Assembly (NCBI GenBank): GCA_964523395.1
Contig: CAZFXS010000002.1
Location: 124,001-188,000, forward strand
Direction: 5' to 3'
Source: JANYJZ01 sp964523395
Lineage (GTDB): Bacteria; Bacteroidota; Ignavibacteria; UBA10030; SZUA-254
DNA length: 64,000 nt
Below are positions 35,315 to 44,693 of the stretch, in pieces (within the stretch, counting starts at the first letter, position 1; each line of letters starts with the position of its first letter). Under the pieces are notes generated by a model. The model saw nothing but the letters and a program-made list of their open reading frames with translations, did not search any database and was not told where the DNA came from. Position numbers and translations under genes: made by a program.

Positions 35315-36190
35315 TTATTTTGTTTCGAAGAGTGATTCTGCCAACTTTGTAAATTGATTATCAGCAAACTCTTTGCGTAGTATTGAGAGCCATTTCTTTG
35401 CCTCATCGATATCATTTTCTACAATGTTTATTTTGGTGAGAATAAACAATTGCTTTGAACGATCAGCAGTTTCCGGGAATTCCTTAACACACTCTTCTAA
35501 CAGATCCCTTGCTTCATCATTATCCCCAAGAAGATAATAATTTAAGCCCATGTTGGACTTAATATGGCCTGTCAATTTTTTATCTCTTTTTACTGAGTTA
35601 ATCTTTAAAAGCTTTTGATAATACTTATTACTTGGGCCAAATCCATAACACTTTTGATATTGGTCTGCAATCATCAAAATTAACTCCGTGCTATCCTGAT
35701 GCTGATTAATTCTCAACAACAGATCATACAAAATTGAAACATTTGATGGTAGCATTTGGATAGCTTGTGCCAGACTGATTCCTGATTTAAATTCATTTGG
35801 ATTGAGAAACTCATTTTCAAAAGCATCAAGAATAATGTAGGCGCCAAAGTACTTACTGTACTTGTTTGTAAGCAGCATTTCCTTGTTTTCAGGAATCTTT
35901 ACACATACCAACTTGCCTGACAATTCGGAAGGAGACACTATGCGAGACCAATGTACGGGGACTTTTTGTGTCTGTGTAATGATTCCAGTACCAAATGCTC
36001 GCTCTTCACTCATACTATTAAGATCTGGAAGCCAATTAAATTCAACAAATAGAAGTTTGTTTTCTCTTTTTGCCCTCTCTTTAGCTTCATCATAATTACT
36101 AGTCCATCCAGACATTAGATTATTAATTAATTGACTGTTACATATCGTAATCATGCAAAACTGCAGAAATATTGAAAATACTATCTTCAT
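35315..36190 (-). CDS. Exported thioredoxin-like protein without CXXC, with C-terminal TPR helices
   Basis: A 291-residue protein with a signal peptide (residues 1-19) and GGAG six bases before the ATG. Residues 27-130 resemble the start of thioredoxin-like domains (YDEAKERAKRENKLLFVEFNW), but the place of the CXXC active site reads LPDLNSM, so redox activity is not expected. Residues 145-290 form antiparallel helices of tetratricopeptide type (GLNYYLLGDNDEARDLLEECVKEFPE). The coding sequence looks more A+T-rich than its neighbours, which may reflect separate acquisition. It could be a scaffold or chaperone in the periplasm; no specific role can be assigned. Confidence 0.75.
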   Translation of the reverse strand: MKIVFSIFLQFCMITICNSQLINNLMSGWTSNYDEAKERAKRENKLLFVEFNWLPDLNSMSEERAFGTGIITQTQKVPVHWSRIVSPSELSGKLVCVKIPENKEMLLTNKYSKYFGAYIILDAFENEFLNPNEFKSGISLAQAIQMLPSNVSILYDLLLRINQHQDSTELILMIADQYQKCYGFGPSNKYYQKLLKINSVKRDKKLTGHIKSNMGLNYYLLGDNDEARDLLEECVKEFPETADRSKQLFILTKINIVENDIDEAKKWLSILRKEFADNQFTKLAESLFETK

Positions 36191-36225
36191 GCTAATCTCC
36201 CTGATTGTAATTACTAAAAAATCTC

Positions 36226-36897
36226 TTAACTGATTCTTTCATCCCCTGCAAGCAACTCCGGCCCCTTATGAAATAGGCGCCTGCACACTACTGTCACTGC
36301 CATACACACAACTGCGCCAACAAACGCGCACGTCATATCCATCACCGCGTCAAACGGATCGCCTTGTGTTCCAAGATAGGCGTCTCCGGCGTCCGCGCTT
36401 ACTATTTTTGCGACAATCATTTCGATAATTTCGTACACCGCGCTGAAGGCAAGTGTCACATCAAGCGGAAAATAATACGCCCAGAATCCCCGCGCGTTTA
36501 CCAGGCGTAAAAAAATCTCGCGAATCGGATATGCCATAAACAATCCGAACGAAAAGTGCACAATCCTGTCAAAATGATTTCTGCTCAGCGCGAACGCGTC
36601 GCGCATCCAGAATCCGAACGGCACCTCGGCATACGTGTAATGCGCGCCAACGGCATGCAGCATCATAAAGACTGTAATAACAATGTAGGAAACATCGGAA
36701 AGCGGAAAAATCCTGTACGTTAAAAAGAGTAATGGAAGAAAAATGAGGACAAGGATATTCTCCAGCACCCAGTCGGCAGGATAGACAGGGTTAATAGCGG
36801 TAACAATCCACACGACGGCATACAACACCAGAAGAACTTTCAGGAGTATATTTTCCTTGAAGCCCGCGCGGATGCGCATAGTAGCTGTCGTCAGCAT
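36226..36897 (-). CDS. DUF2238 (YjdF-like) integral membrane protein
   Basis: A 223-residue protein with about six hydrophobic segments. The conserved core of the DUF2238 family is clear: HAVGAHYTYAEVPFG near residues 80-94, NHFDRIVHFSFGL and GDPFDAVMDM. The regular His, Tyr and Asp residues suggest metal or quinone contacts, but no function is established for the family. Start alternatives are ATG at 36897 or ATG at 36879; neither has a clear ribosome-binding site. Confidence 0.88.
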   Translation of the reverse strand: MLTTATMRIRAGFKENILLKVLLVLYAVVWIVTAINPVYPADWVLENILVLIFLPLLFLTYRIFPLSDVSYIVITVFMMLHAVGAHYTYAEVPFGFWMRDAFALSRNHFDRIVHFSFGLFMAYPIREIFLRLVNARGFWAYYFPLDVTLAFSAVYEIIEMIVAKIVSADAGDAYLGTQGDPFDAVMDMTCAFVGAVVCMAVTVVCRRLFHKGPELLAGDERIS

Positions 36898-36942
36898 ACG
36901 CAGAAGTCAGGAACATATGGGAGGGGAAGCACGCTTCAGAAT

Positions 36943-37413
36943 CTATTGTTCAAAGATTCCGGTTATCATTGCACGGGCAATGATATTTCCTTCAAGGGCT
37001 TTGAAGAATGCCGTACGGGAACAATTCATTGAAAGATCGATCGCGGGAACATTGAGCGCATACATTACAGTCTCATACGGATGCGGGCCGGATCCCTTCG
37101 GCGGCTCGGGGCCGCCATAACCCTGCTCACCGTAGGAGTTCATCAGTTCCTTTGCACCGGAAGGCAAATTCTTGGGAGATGCACCTTCGCGCAATGAATG
37201 AATTGCAGATGGAATGTTGATAACAAACCAGTGAATCCAGTTATTGGCGACAGGATGAGGATCGATTATTGATAACGCGAATGATTGTGTGCCCGGGGGG
37301 ACTTCAGACCATTCTAGCGGAAGAGAAATATTCTTTCCGCCCGTAATACCCTGATGGGCGTACTTTGTCGGAATAAAACCTTTATCGCGGAAAGCCGGTG
37401 ACGAAATCTTCAT
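36943..37413 (-). CDS. YbhB/YbcL-type PEBP-family protein
   Basis: A 156-residue phosphatidylethanolamine-binding-protein-like domain covering the whole length. Family motifs are NISLPLEWSEVPPGTQSFAL, the anion-pocket DPHPVANNWIHWFVINIP and GYGGPEPPKGSGPHPY. Bacterial members are small cytosolic or periplasmic proteins of unclear function; this copy has no signal peptide. AGGAG lies six bases before the ATG at 37413, so the GTG one codon earlier is not needed. Confidence 0.93.
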   Translation of the reverse strand: MKISSPAFRDKGFIPTKYAHQGITGGKNISLPLEWSEVPPGTQSFALSIIDPHPVANNWIHWFVINIPSAIHSLREGASPKNLPSGAKELMNSYGEQGYGGPEPPKGSGPHPYETVMYALNVPAIDLSMNCSRTAFFKALEGNIIARAMITGIFEQ

Positions 37414-37447
37414 CACGGACTCCTGAACACTGAGAGCTTTTTTTGTC

Positions 37448-37792
37448 TTACTTTGATTTATAACTTGCCAGCGCGCGGTCGAGTGTTTCGTACGTATCGA
37501 ACACTTTCACAAGCTGTGTCACTACAAATAAATTCTGCACCTTGCCGCCGACATTTGCCAGCCGGAGATCGCCGCCGCCGTTCTTCATTGTTGTCAATGC
37601 CGCGATCAGCGTTCCGATACCGGAGCTGTTCATATAATTCACACCGCCGAGATCAATGACAACATGCTTCACTTTGTCTTCAATCAGGCTTCGTATCTTG
37701 TCGCGGATTTTTGAGGTGTCCGGTTCGCCAAGAAGATCACCTTTGAAGGTCAGGATACAAATATCATTGTCAATTTTTTCTTTGATCTGCAT
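37448..37792 (-). CDS. STAS-domain anti-sigma factor antagonist
   Basis: A 114-residue single STAS domain of the SpoIIAA/RsbV type. The strand KHVVIDLGGVNYMNSSGIGTLI carries the phosphorylatable Ser (S57) in the usual NSSGIG context. In this family phosphorylation by an RsbW-like kinase blocks binding to it, and dephosphorylation by a PP2C phosphatase activates the antagonist. Neither partner is in the window. AGGA precedes the ATG at 37792 at normal spacing. It seems to be a single-gene unit or the first gene of a short one ending with the PEBP gene. Confidence 0.93.
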   Translation of the reverse strand: MQIKEKIDNDICILTFKGDLLGEPDTSKIRDKIRSLIEDKVKHVVIDLGGVNYMNSSGIGTLIAALTTMKNGGGDLRLANVGGKVQNLFVVTQLVKVFDTYETLDRALASYKSK

Positions 37793-37878
37793 AACGATTC
37801 CTGCATGATGGTAGATAATAGTTTTGCGGATTGCAACGTGTAATCATACAAAAGTATTGCATAAAAGTCAACTTATGA

Positions 37879-39051
37879 TTACAGGTATAATTCGGTATAT
37901 TTGTACCCGGAACCGGTATTAAACAGCACAACTGAATCTGACGGTGCGATGAAACCGGCTTCCGCCAGTTTTCGCGCGGCTGAGACCGTTGCGGCCCCTT
38001 CCGGGCATAGAAATATCCCTTCGGTGCGCGCCACAATCCGCATGTCAGCCAGAATCTCGTCATCTGTGACCGCAATTGCCGTCCCTCCGCTTTCGTTAAC
38101 TGCCTTCAATATCAATTCATCCGCAAATGCTTTCGGAACACGCAATCCCGAAGCAACGGTCGCTGAGTTTTCCCAAAACTGAGATTCACTCCGATGCGAC
38201 TCAAATGCTCTGACAATCGGCGCGCAACCGGATGCCTGCACGCTCACCATCTTCGGCTTTTTTCCGCCGATCCAGCCGAGCGTTTCCATCTCCTGAAATG
38301 CTTTCCACATTCCGATGAGGCCTGTTCCCCCTCCGGTGGGATAAAGTATCACATCCGGCAATGACCACCGGAGTTGTTCGGCCAGTTCATATCCCATCGT
38401 TTTTTTTCCTTCAAGACGGTAGGGCTCTTTCATCGTCGACATGTCAAACCAGTCTTTATCTTTTCGAACTTCATTCATTTTCTTTGCGGCGTCGTTGATT
38501 ACACCGTTAACAAGCACAACTTCAGCACCATACACCGAAACCTCTTTCACATTTACCGCAGGTGTATCTTTGGGAACAAACACATGAGCCCTCATCTCTG
38601 CTTTCGCGGCATACGCTGCAAGCGCACCCCCGGCATTTCCGGCAGAAGGCATTGATACTTCCCTGATACCGAGCTCTTTTGCTTTTGATACCGCCAGGCA
38701 TAAACCACGCGCTTTAAATGAACCGGTTGGATTATATCCCTCTTCTTTGATTAATAATTTGGGAATATGCAATTCCCTTCCAATACGGCGCGCATCCAGA
38801 AGAGGAGTCCATCCTTCCCCCAGCGTTATAATATTTCTGTCATCAAGAACAGGCAACAGTTCGCGGTACCTCCAGAGCGTACCCGGACGAGAAGCAATAC
38901 TGTCTCTGTTCAATTGGCTCTTTGCCTGCACAAGATCATATTCCGCTAAAAGTGTCCTTCCGCATTCGGTACAATATGTTTGAGGAACGGAGGGCGAGAA
39001 CTCCTTATTACATTGACTGCAGCGGAGATATGTGAAGAATGTCGATCGCAT
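37879..39051 (-). CDS. Threonine synthase-like PLP enzyme
   Basis: A 390-residue enzyme of the threonine synthase family, which converts O-phosphohomoserine to threonine. An N-terminal zinc ribbon (C11, C14, C27, C30) precedes the PLP fold. The PLP Lys is K113 in YNPTGSFKARG, the Asn and Ser contacts are in MPSAGNAGGALAAYA, and the phosphate-binding loop is YPTGGGTGLIG. The zinc-ribbon form is common among archaeal-type and some bacterial threonine synthases, and also in cysteate-synthase-like enzymes, so the exact substrate has some doubt. It starts 9 bp after the methyltransferase stop. Confidence 0.88.
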   Translation of the reverse strand: MRSTFFTYLRCSQCNKEFSPSVPQTYCTECGRTLLAEYDLVQAKSQLNRDSIASRPGTLWRYRELLPVLDDRNIITLGEGWTPLLDARRIGRELHIPKLLIKEEGYNPTGSFKARGLCLAVSKAKELGIREVSMPSAGNAGGALAAYAAKAEMRAHVFVPKDTPAVNVKEVSVYGAEVVLVNGVINDAAKKMNEVRKDKDWFDMSTMKEPYRLEGKKTMGYELAEQLRWSLPDVILYPTGGGTGLIGMWKAFQEMETLGWIGGKKPKMVSVQASGCAPIVRAFESHRSESQFWENSATVASGLRVPKAFADELILKAVNESGGTAIAVTDDEILADMRIVARTEGIFLCPEGAATVSAARKLAEAGFIAPSDSVVLFNTGSGYKYTELYL

Positions 39052-39060
39052 ACTGTGCTC

Positions 39061-39963
39061 TTATTTCTGCATGTGAAGTTTCCGTGACCAATATGAGAGT
39101 TTTGAAAAAAATTCCGTTTTTAAATTTTTCGCCGCCGCGAGATGATTCACACCTGTATCACGTGATGCAGTTTTCTGGAAAACATACAAATCCTGATGTC
39201 CCCACCAGTGCGCTTCACGAAAATAGGTCAACGAAAGTTCGCCGACCTGCTTTGCAGCATGAATAACAAACAACGGCTGAACAACCGCACACCCGTATTC
39301 CGTCGGGTTAATATCTTTTTGTTCGCTCGATGAGAGAAAGAAAAAACCATCCTGGTCAAACTCGGCATTGTTGATATGTAACCGCCTGCTGGTCAAACCG
39401 TGCGTCGTGAAAATGAGAAATCCTTCCGGTGCGACAAGTGATGACAGCGTTTTCAACCATCGCGAAAAAGTTGTTTTCGGCATGTGAGAGAAAAAGGAAA
39501 GCGCAAAGACAACATCGAATTGCTTATCTGTGGAAACCTGTTCGGGAACAGCGTGAGACTGCATCGCATCAACACCAAACTCGTTCCGCAGAAACGTTAT
39601 TGCTTCGGGATGTATATCACAGCTGGCCACTTTAACAGCAGGCAACACATTTTGCAAATGGCGCGTCACACAGCCATACCCTGATGCAAATTCGAGAAGC
39701 GTGCATTCACGGTTACGAATACCGCATATACCTTCCAATATTAACCTGAGATTTTCAGCAGACGCGAAACCATCACTGAAATAATACGCTATGGCCTGCT
39801 CACGATCGGATTGGTACTGAGGGAGATTTTTTACAAATTGGAAAAGATAATCCATGGGATGGATAACCGGGTTAACCCGCCATTGCTGAGCAAGTTTTTG
39901 ACACAGCAATTCATCATCTTTAGAGTCTTTCATCTTTCCCGCAACATTTCTGAGAGTTATCAT
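39061..39963 (-). CDS. Class I SAM-dependent methyltransferase
   Basis: A 300-residue protein with a methyltransferase fold. The SAM site is LLEFASGYGCVTRHL (motif I), followed by VKVASCDIHPEAITFL (motif II), FDVVFALSFFSHM (motif IV) and GFLIFTTHG. N- and C-terminal extensions outside the methyltransferase core are helical or basic. The substrate is unknown. It is upstream of the threonine synthase gene with a 9-bp gap. Starts at 39963 and 39933 are both possible; neither has a clear ribosome-binding site. Confidence 0.85.
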   Translation of the reverse strand: MITLRNVAGKMKDSKDDELLCQKLAQQWRVNPVIHPMDYLFQFVKNLPQYQSDREQAIAYYFSDGFASAENLRLILEGICGIRNRECTLLEFASGYGCVTRHLQNVLPAVKVASCDIHPEAITFLRNEFGVDAMQSHAVPEQVSTDKQFDVVFALSFFSHMPKTTFSRWLKTLSSLVAPEGFLIFTTHGLTSRRLHINNAEFDQDGFFFLSSSEQKDINPTEYGCAVVQPLFVIHAAKQVGELSLTYFREAHWWGHQDLYVFQKTASRDTGVNHLAAAKNLKTEFFSKLSYWSRKLHMQK

Positions 39964-40162
39964 TAAATTTATTAAAAGACTTCCGGTACGACCACCGGCA
40001 TATAATGTGAAGATAAAAGATTTTCACACAACTTGCGTTTTCTCTGTCGCTGAAAATCTTTCCGCTTAGTCTCTGCCAGGACATCCGTTGCTTTTCAGCC
40101 ATATTTCTCGTATATTTTCGTGCAGTTTTATCCCTTCATTTTATCATAGGATTATCACCACA

Positions 40163-42265
40163 ATGCCGTTAATGACACAGATTCGGGAGAGCATGACCAA
40201 GGTTTTTGCCGTTTTTGCAGGAGTTTTTGTTGTTTACATAGTTCTTGACTGGGGTATGGACCTCACGGGACGCAAGCAGGCCAAAATGGCAAGTCAATCG
40301 CAAATGATTGGTTTGGTAAACGATGAGCCGATCACCTATAAGGACTTTTCGGAACTTGTCAGTCAAACCGCCGAGAATCAGAAAGCCCAGACAGGTACAG
40401 ACCCCGATGAAAACCAGCTTCGCACAATCCGTGAGCAGGTCTGGAATCAACTGGTTGAATCGCACCTGTATGATGAACAGATCAGGAAGTTTGGTATTAC
40501 CGTTTCCGACCAGGAAGTCATTGATGTCGTGCGCGGGCCTAATCCTCCCGAATTTCTCCGCGGACAGTTTACCGACTCTACCGGGGCATTCAACAGACAA
40601 AATTACGAGAGCGCGATAATGGATCCGCGCAACAAGGAGCAGATTAGGCGCGTCGAAGACATTGTGCGGAAACAGCGGCTCCGCGAAAAACTTCAAAGCA
40701 TTGTTATGGCAAGCGTGAGAGCAACCGAAGGGGATGTTCTCAGCCGATTTATCGACCAGAATGTTCAGTTTGATGCCGACTATATTCTTTTCAATCCCAG
40801 CACACTGGTCAAAGATGCTGAGATTACGGCGGATGAACCCGCAATGCGAAAGTACTACAATGAGCATCCGGAAGAATTTAAAGTTGAAGCGACGAGAAGA
40901 TTGAGGTATGTTCAGTTTTTGGAAACTCCTTCGAAAAGCGATAGTGACGGAGTTATGAAGGAACTTGAAGATATTTCCCGCCGCGTAAAGGCTGGAGCTG
41001 ATTTTACTGAGCTCGCAAAAACCTTTTCCGAGACGCCGATCGTTGATACATACTTTAAACATGGCGAACTGACCCCGGAAAAGGAACAGGCTGTGTTTGC
41101 GGCACAAACGGGAGATATTATCGGACCGGTAAAGGAATTCAACGGATATCATCTCATTAAGGTTGTTGCATTTCAAACCGGTAAGGATGAGTTTGTTCGC
41201 GCGAGCCACATTCTTATCCGCGTGGAAAATAATGACAGCACGGCCGCATTAAAGCGTGCGAAAGATGTCTACAACCGCGCTAAACAAGGCGAAGATTTTG
41301 CTTCCCTGGCAAGTCAGTTTTCAACCGACGGCTCCGCAGCCAAAGGGGGTGACCTCGGATGGTTCGGCAAAGGACGCATGGTAAAACCGTTTGAAGAAGC
41401 TGCATACAAGGCAAAGGTCGGACAGGTGGTGGGGCCGGTAAAGACGCAATTCGGCTACCACATTATTAAACTGACTGCACGCGATAATCGCGAAGTCAAG
41501 ATTCACGATATTCATATGAAAGTAAATGTCAGCGCCGCAACCCGGTCTGAAGTCTCACAGCGCGCTCAGGACTTTGCTTATCTTGCAAAAGAAGGTGACT
41601 TTGTTAAAGAAGCCGAGCAGAGCAATTATCCGACAACGGAACCTCCGGCCTTCCAGAAAAACGCTGTCATTTCAGGATTAGGCATGAACTCCACCGCAAA
41701 TAAATTTGCATTCAACAATAAACTTGGCGCTGTCAGCGATGTGATTTCCATACAAAACGGTTTTATAGTTGCAATGGTCTCCGAAGTTAAGGAAGCAGGC
41801 ATCCAGCCGTTTGATGATGTAAAGACTCTTCTTGAGACAAAAGTCAAACAAGCACAGCGGATAGAAAAGACAAAAGCAATTGCATCACAGCTTCGTCAGT
41901 CACTCGCACAGGGAGATGGGCTTCAGAAAATCACCGCCCAGCGGACCGATCTTCAGGTTCAGCATGCCGGACCGGCAACGATTGTCGGCATGGATCCCCT
42001 CGTTTCAAGAGACATCTCATTTGCCGGGGCGCTTTCAGCCCTTAATCCGGGAGAAGTTTCAAATCCGGTAGAAGGTCAACGCGGTGTGTATATAATAAAG
42101 CTGATAAGCAAGTCAGCTCTTGATACCGCCACGTACAATTCACAGCGTGAAATGCTGCTTTCGCAGATTGTAGCTGAAAAGAAATCGCGGTTCTTCTCAG
42201 AATGGTCCGAGAACCTTAAGAAATCAGCGACCATCGTCGATAACAGGGATTTGTTCTACAGATAA
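40163..42265 (+). CDS. Membrane-anchored peptidyl-prolyl isomerase (SurA/PpiD-like)
   Basis: A 700-residue periplasmic foldase. The ATG at 40163 starts a short basic N-terminus and a membrane anchor (FAVFAGVFVVYIVLDW), so the frame upstream of it is not used. A SurA_N-like chaperone region spans about 50-200. The first parvulin domain (about 225-345) is degenerate but keeps DIIGPVKEFNGYHLIKV. The second (about 355-450) is typical: RASHILIRVE, DGSAAKGGDLGWFGKGRM and GPVKTQFGYHIIKLTAR. A helical C-terminal part ends at residue 700. The role is folding of outer-membrane and exported proteins, fitting the many barrels and surface proteins in this window. Confidence 0.92.
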   Translation: MPLMTQIRESMTKVFAVFAGVFVVYIVLDWGMDLTGRKQAKMASQSQMIGLVNDEPITYKDFSELVSQTAENQKAQTGTDPDENQLRTIREQVWNQLVESHLYDEQIRKFGITVSDQEVIDVVRGPNPPEFLRGQFTDSTGAFNRQNYESAIMDPRNKEQIRRVEDIVRKQRLREKLQSIVMASVRATEGDVLSRFIDQNVQFDADYILFNPSTLVKDAEITADEPAMRKYYNEHPEEFKVEATRRLRYVQFLETPSKSDSDGVMKELEDISRRVKAGADFTELAKTFSETPIVDTYFKHGELTPEKEQAVFAAQTGDIIGPVKEFNGYHLIKVVAFQTGKDEFVRASHILIRVENNDSTAALKRAKDVYNRAKQGEDFASLASQFSTDGSAAKGGDLGWFGKGRMVKPFEEAAYKAKVGQVVGPVKTQFGYHIIKLTARDNREVKIHDIHMKVNVSAATRSEVSQRAQDFAYLAKEGDFVKEAEQSNYPTTEPPAFQKNAVISGLGMNSTANKFAFNNKLGAVSDVISIQNGFIVAMVSEVKEAGIQPFDDVKTLLETKVKQAQRIEKTKAIASQLRQSLAQGDGLQKITAQRTDLQVQHAGPATIVGMDPLVSRDISFAGALSALNPGEVSNPVEGQRGVYIIKLISKSALDTATYNSQREMLLSQIVAEKKSRFFSEWSENLKKSATIVDNRDLFYR

Positions 42266-42295
42266 CTGGGTATTCAAATCTGGAGGGAATGAGAC

Positions 42296-43000
42296 GTGCG
42301 ATGGTATTGCGCGGTCTTTGTGCTGTTGGTATATACCACCATCCAAACACCGGTTCTGGCCGAAGAACCTGATTACTCGATTTCACTCTTCGGATCTCTT
42401 TCAACCTCTTCCAAGCTTTTCCATCATCCGAACGACCCCGATGAAATTGTCCGGGGTCAGTTTCTCCCGCTGAACACAATTTTCAGCGGCGGCATCGATA
42501 TCCGCCGCTCACTCGAATCCATGAATCTGCTGGTGGGAGTCAATGTCGAATTTATTTCGAAGACAACTACCACGTCACTTCCTGTTTCCTCGCAAAACAT
42601 CCCCGTTGTCGATGGATTTTTCGTGATGCCCGTAGAGCTTTCCGGGTACTTCTTCATTCCTGTGGGCAATGAAAATATTTCTTTGTTTATGGGAGGCGGG
42701 GCGGGCGCGTATTTTGGAGAACGGAAGTATGAATACGCCGGCGTGGAAGCTAAAACCGTCGATCGCAAGACCGGTTATGGTATTCATATCCTCAGTGGAG
42801 TTGAATACAACATTTCTCCGCTGTTTGCAATCCGGACTGAAGTTAAATTCCGCGACGTGCAATTTGAAACCGTAAAACGGTTTACTGTCCCAACAGCGAC
42901 TTACGGGGGAACGGCAGTTACACTCAATCAGAACCCCTTTCCTTCCCGCATCAGCATCGACGGCATGCATCTTTCAGTAGGCGTCGCATACCGTTTTTAA
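42296..43000 (+). CDS. Outer-membrane beta-barrel protein
   Basis: A 234-residue protein with a signal peptide (about 1-22) and alternating amphipathic strands that end in an aromatic C-terminal residue (SVGVAYRF), the usual outer-membrane barrel signal. Glycine-rich strands such as ISLFMGGGAGAYFG resemble OmpA- or OmpW-like eight-strand barrels. The start is GTG at 42296 with GGAGGG eight bases upstream. It follows the foldase gene by 30 bp and precedes aroK by 3 bp, so it is probably co-transcribed with both. Ligand unknown. Confidence 0.83.
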   Translation: MRWYCAVFVLLVYTTIQTPVLAEEPDYSISLFGSLSTSSKLFHHPNDPDEIVRGQFLPLNTIFSGGIDIRRSLESMNLLVGVNVEFISKTTTTSLPVSSQNIPVVDGFFVMPVELSGYFFIPVGNENISLFMGGGAGAYFGERKYEYAGVEAKTVDRKTGYGIHILSGVEYNISPLFAIRTEVKFRDVQFETVKRFTVPTATYGGTAVTLNQNPFPSRISIDGMHLSVGVAYRF

Positions 43001-43003
43001 CAT

Positions 43004-43567
43004 ATGCCCCACCGCAAATCTACTCTTATCTATCTTACGGGATTCATGGGAAGCGGGAAAACAACCCTTGCCCCGATTCTCGCAAATACACTGGGTTACG
43101 ATTTTATCGATATGGACAAAGAGATAGAAGCAACAACAGGAAAAAAAGTTACCGAGATCTTCTCCGATCTTGGAGAACAATATTTCCGTGATGCCGAGAG
43201 AGAAATCCTTACCCGGATTTCTCAAACAACACACTGCGTTGTTTCTTTAGGGGGAGGAACAATCTCCAACGAAGTCAACTTTTCCATTATTACCTCATCC
43301 GGCATCCTCGTTTACCTGCAGTCGGATGTTGAACACATTTATCAGCGGCTTAAATTTAAAAACGACCGCCCGATGCTCAAAGGACCCGATGGAAAGCTGC
43401 TAACCGATGATGATTTACGAAAACGGATCAATGACCTTCTCAAAAGCAGGGAACAGTACTACAGTCGAGCCGACATTACTGTTTCAACCGGAGATTTACG
43501 GGTTGGATTGACTGTTGACCGTATTGTCCGTGAATTACGCACTATCGAAACGAAAGAACAGCCGTGA
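43004..43567 (+). CDS. aroK: Shikimate kinase
   Basis: A 187-residue kinase of the shikimate pathway that phosphorylates shikimate at C3. The P-loop GFMGSGKTT is at residues 13-21, the shikimate-binding DMDKEIE and FRDAEREI are present, SLGGGTI is the glycine-rich substrate loop, and LKFKNDRPML is the lid. The length is slightly above the usual 170 residues. Its stop overlaps the aroB start by 4 bp (GTGA), which is the common arrangement for this pathway pair. Confidence 0.95.
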   Translation: MPHRKSTLIYLTGFMGSGKTTLAPILANTLGYDFIDMDKEIEATTGKKVTEIFSDLGEQYFRDAEREILTRISQTTHCVVSLGGGTISNEVNFSIITSSGILVYLQSDVEHIYQRLKFKNDRPMLKGPDGKLLTDDDLRKRINDLLKSREQYYSRADITVSTGDLRVGLTVDRIVRELRTIETKEQP

Positions 43568-44640
43568 GGAGAGTAACCGTGAATCTCGGGGATCGAACCT
43601 ATCCGGTTATCATCGGCAGGGAAATTCTCAGCAATGTTCCGGAGATATGTCTGGAGCTGAACATTCCGAAGCGGGTTGCAATCATTACCGATAAACATGT
43701 TGCCGGCATCCATCTCACATCAATAAAAAACTCTCTGCGTCACCATGGTTTTACTGTAACTGAAATTATTATCTCCCCGGGCGAGCGGCAAAAATCTCTG
43801 GCGACAACAAACCGCATTGTGACGCAATTGCTGGAAGCCCGTCTTCCAAGAAATTCCGCAATCATCAGTTTTGGCGGAGGAGTTGTGGGCGATATTGCCG
43901 GATTCGCGGCGGCAATCTACCGGCGGGGAATTCCTTTAGTACAGGTCCCGACTACACTGCTTGGCCAGGTAGAAAGCAGTATCGGCGGAAAAACTGCGGT
44001 TAATCACCCGTTAAGCAAGAACGCGTTCGGGGCGTTTCATCAGCCCAAGCTTGTTTTTTCGGATGTCGCGTTGCTGAGCACACTGCCAAAGCGGGAAATT
44101 ATCTGCGGGCTTGGTGAAATTCTTAAATACGGCATGCTGCGGGAATCCATCTTTGAGTATCTTGATTCCCACCTCGATGAAATCCTTTCAGGTATACCGG
44201 AAGTTCTTGAAGAGATCATTTACAAGTGCAACGAGGTAAAAGCGAGACTCATTGAGGAAGATGAAAAGGAAACTAATCCTTCCGGCGGAAGAGCAGTGCT
44301 GAACTTGGGTCACGCTGTCGGGCACGCACTGGAAGATCTTTCGAAATACAAACTTCATCACGGAGAAGCCGTTGTCATTGGCCTGAGGTGGGAGTTGGAA
44401 ATCGCGCGGGCGGCGGGCATCATTAATCAAAATTCTTACAAGCAGTACGCCTCGTTGTTACATCGCGTACCGTTTCACCCCGACATCAGTTACATCAAGC
44501 GCAAAGCAGTCATTGAAAAAGTGACGGCTTACGCCGTGAACGCAGGGATGGTATTACCAGGAGGGATTGATAATATTACTATTACAAAAGAAATTCCGGC
44601 GAAGGTCATTCACTCAGTTTCAGAAAAATTTACACCGTAA
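43564..44640 (+). CDS. aroB: 3-Dehydroquinate synthase
   Basis: A 358-residue enzyme that converts DAHP to 3-dehydroquinate. Landmarks are the NAD-binding GGGVVGDIAGFAA near 98-110, PTTLLGQVESSIGGKTAVNH, and the metal-binding glutamate and histidines (LGEILKYG, NLGHAVGHALE, LHHGEAVVIG). The start is GTG inside the aroK stop. The pathway's other enzymes are not in the window. It is followed by a palindromic element and then by genes on the opposite strand. Confidence 0.96.
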   Translation: MRRVTVNLGDRTYPVIIGREILSNVPEICLELNIPKRVAIITDKHVAGIHLTSIKNSLRHHGFTVTEIIISPGERQKSLATTNRIVTQLLEARLPRNSAIISFGGGVVGDIAGFAAAIYRRGIPLVQVPTTLLGQVESSIGGKTAVNHPLSKNAFGAFHQPKLVFSDVALLSTLPKREIICGLGEILKYGMLRESIFEYLDSHLDEILSGIPEVLEEIIYKCNEVKARLIEEDEKETNPSGGRAVLNLGHAVGHALEDLSKYKLHHGEAVVIGLRWELEIARAAGIINQNSYKQYASLLHRVPFHPDISYIKRKAVIEKVTAYAVNAGMVLPGGIDNITITKEIPAKVIHSVSEKFTP

Positions 44641-44648
44641 TTTCAATC

Positions 44649-44672
44649 CGGTCGGATGTTGAACATCTGACT
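44649..44672. repeat. REP-like palindrome, copy A
   Basis: The sequence GGTCGGATGTT (44650-44660), one G, then AACATCTGACT forms a near-perfect palindrome with one mismatch per arm end. The same core occurs at 49670-49694. Both copies lie about 15-25 bp from the stop codons of type IX sorting-domain genes. This copy is between the converging aroB gene and the sorting-domain gene. Confidence 0.7.
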
Positions 44673-44693
44673 GCACACCGCTACACGTCTTTG

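Noticed and set aside
35158..35415. A minus-strand frame overlapping the end of the thioredoxin-like gene
   Set aside because: It shares no family motif and has no ribosome-binding site. I treat it as possible gene debris and not as a gene.
40169..41209. A long minus-strand open frame of 346 codons opposite the PpiD-like gene
   Set aside because: It lies wholly within a clear coding sequence on the other strand, and its translation has no domain or signal. It follows from codon bias of the real gene.
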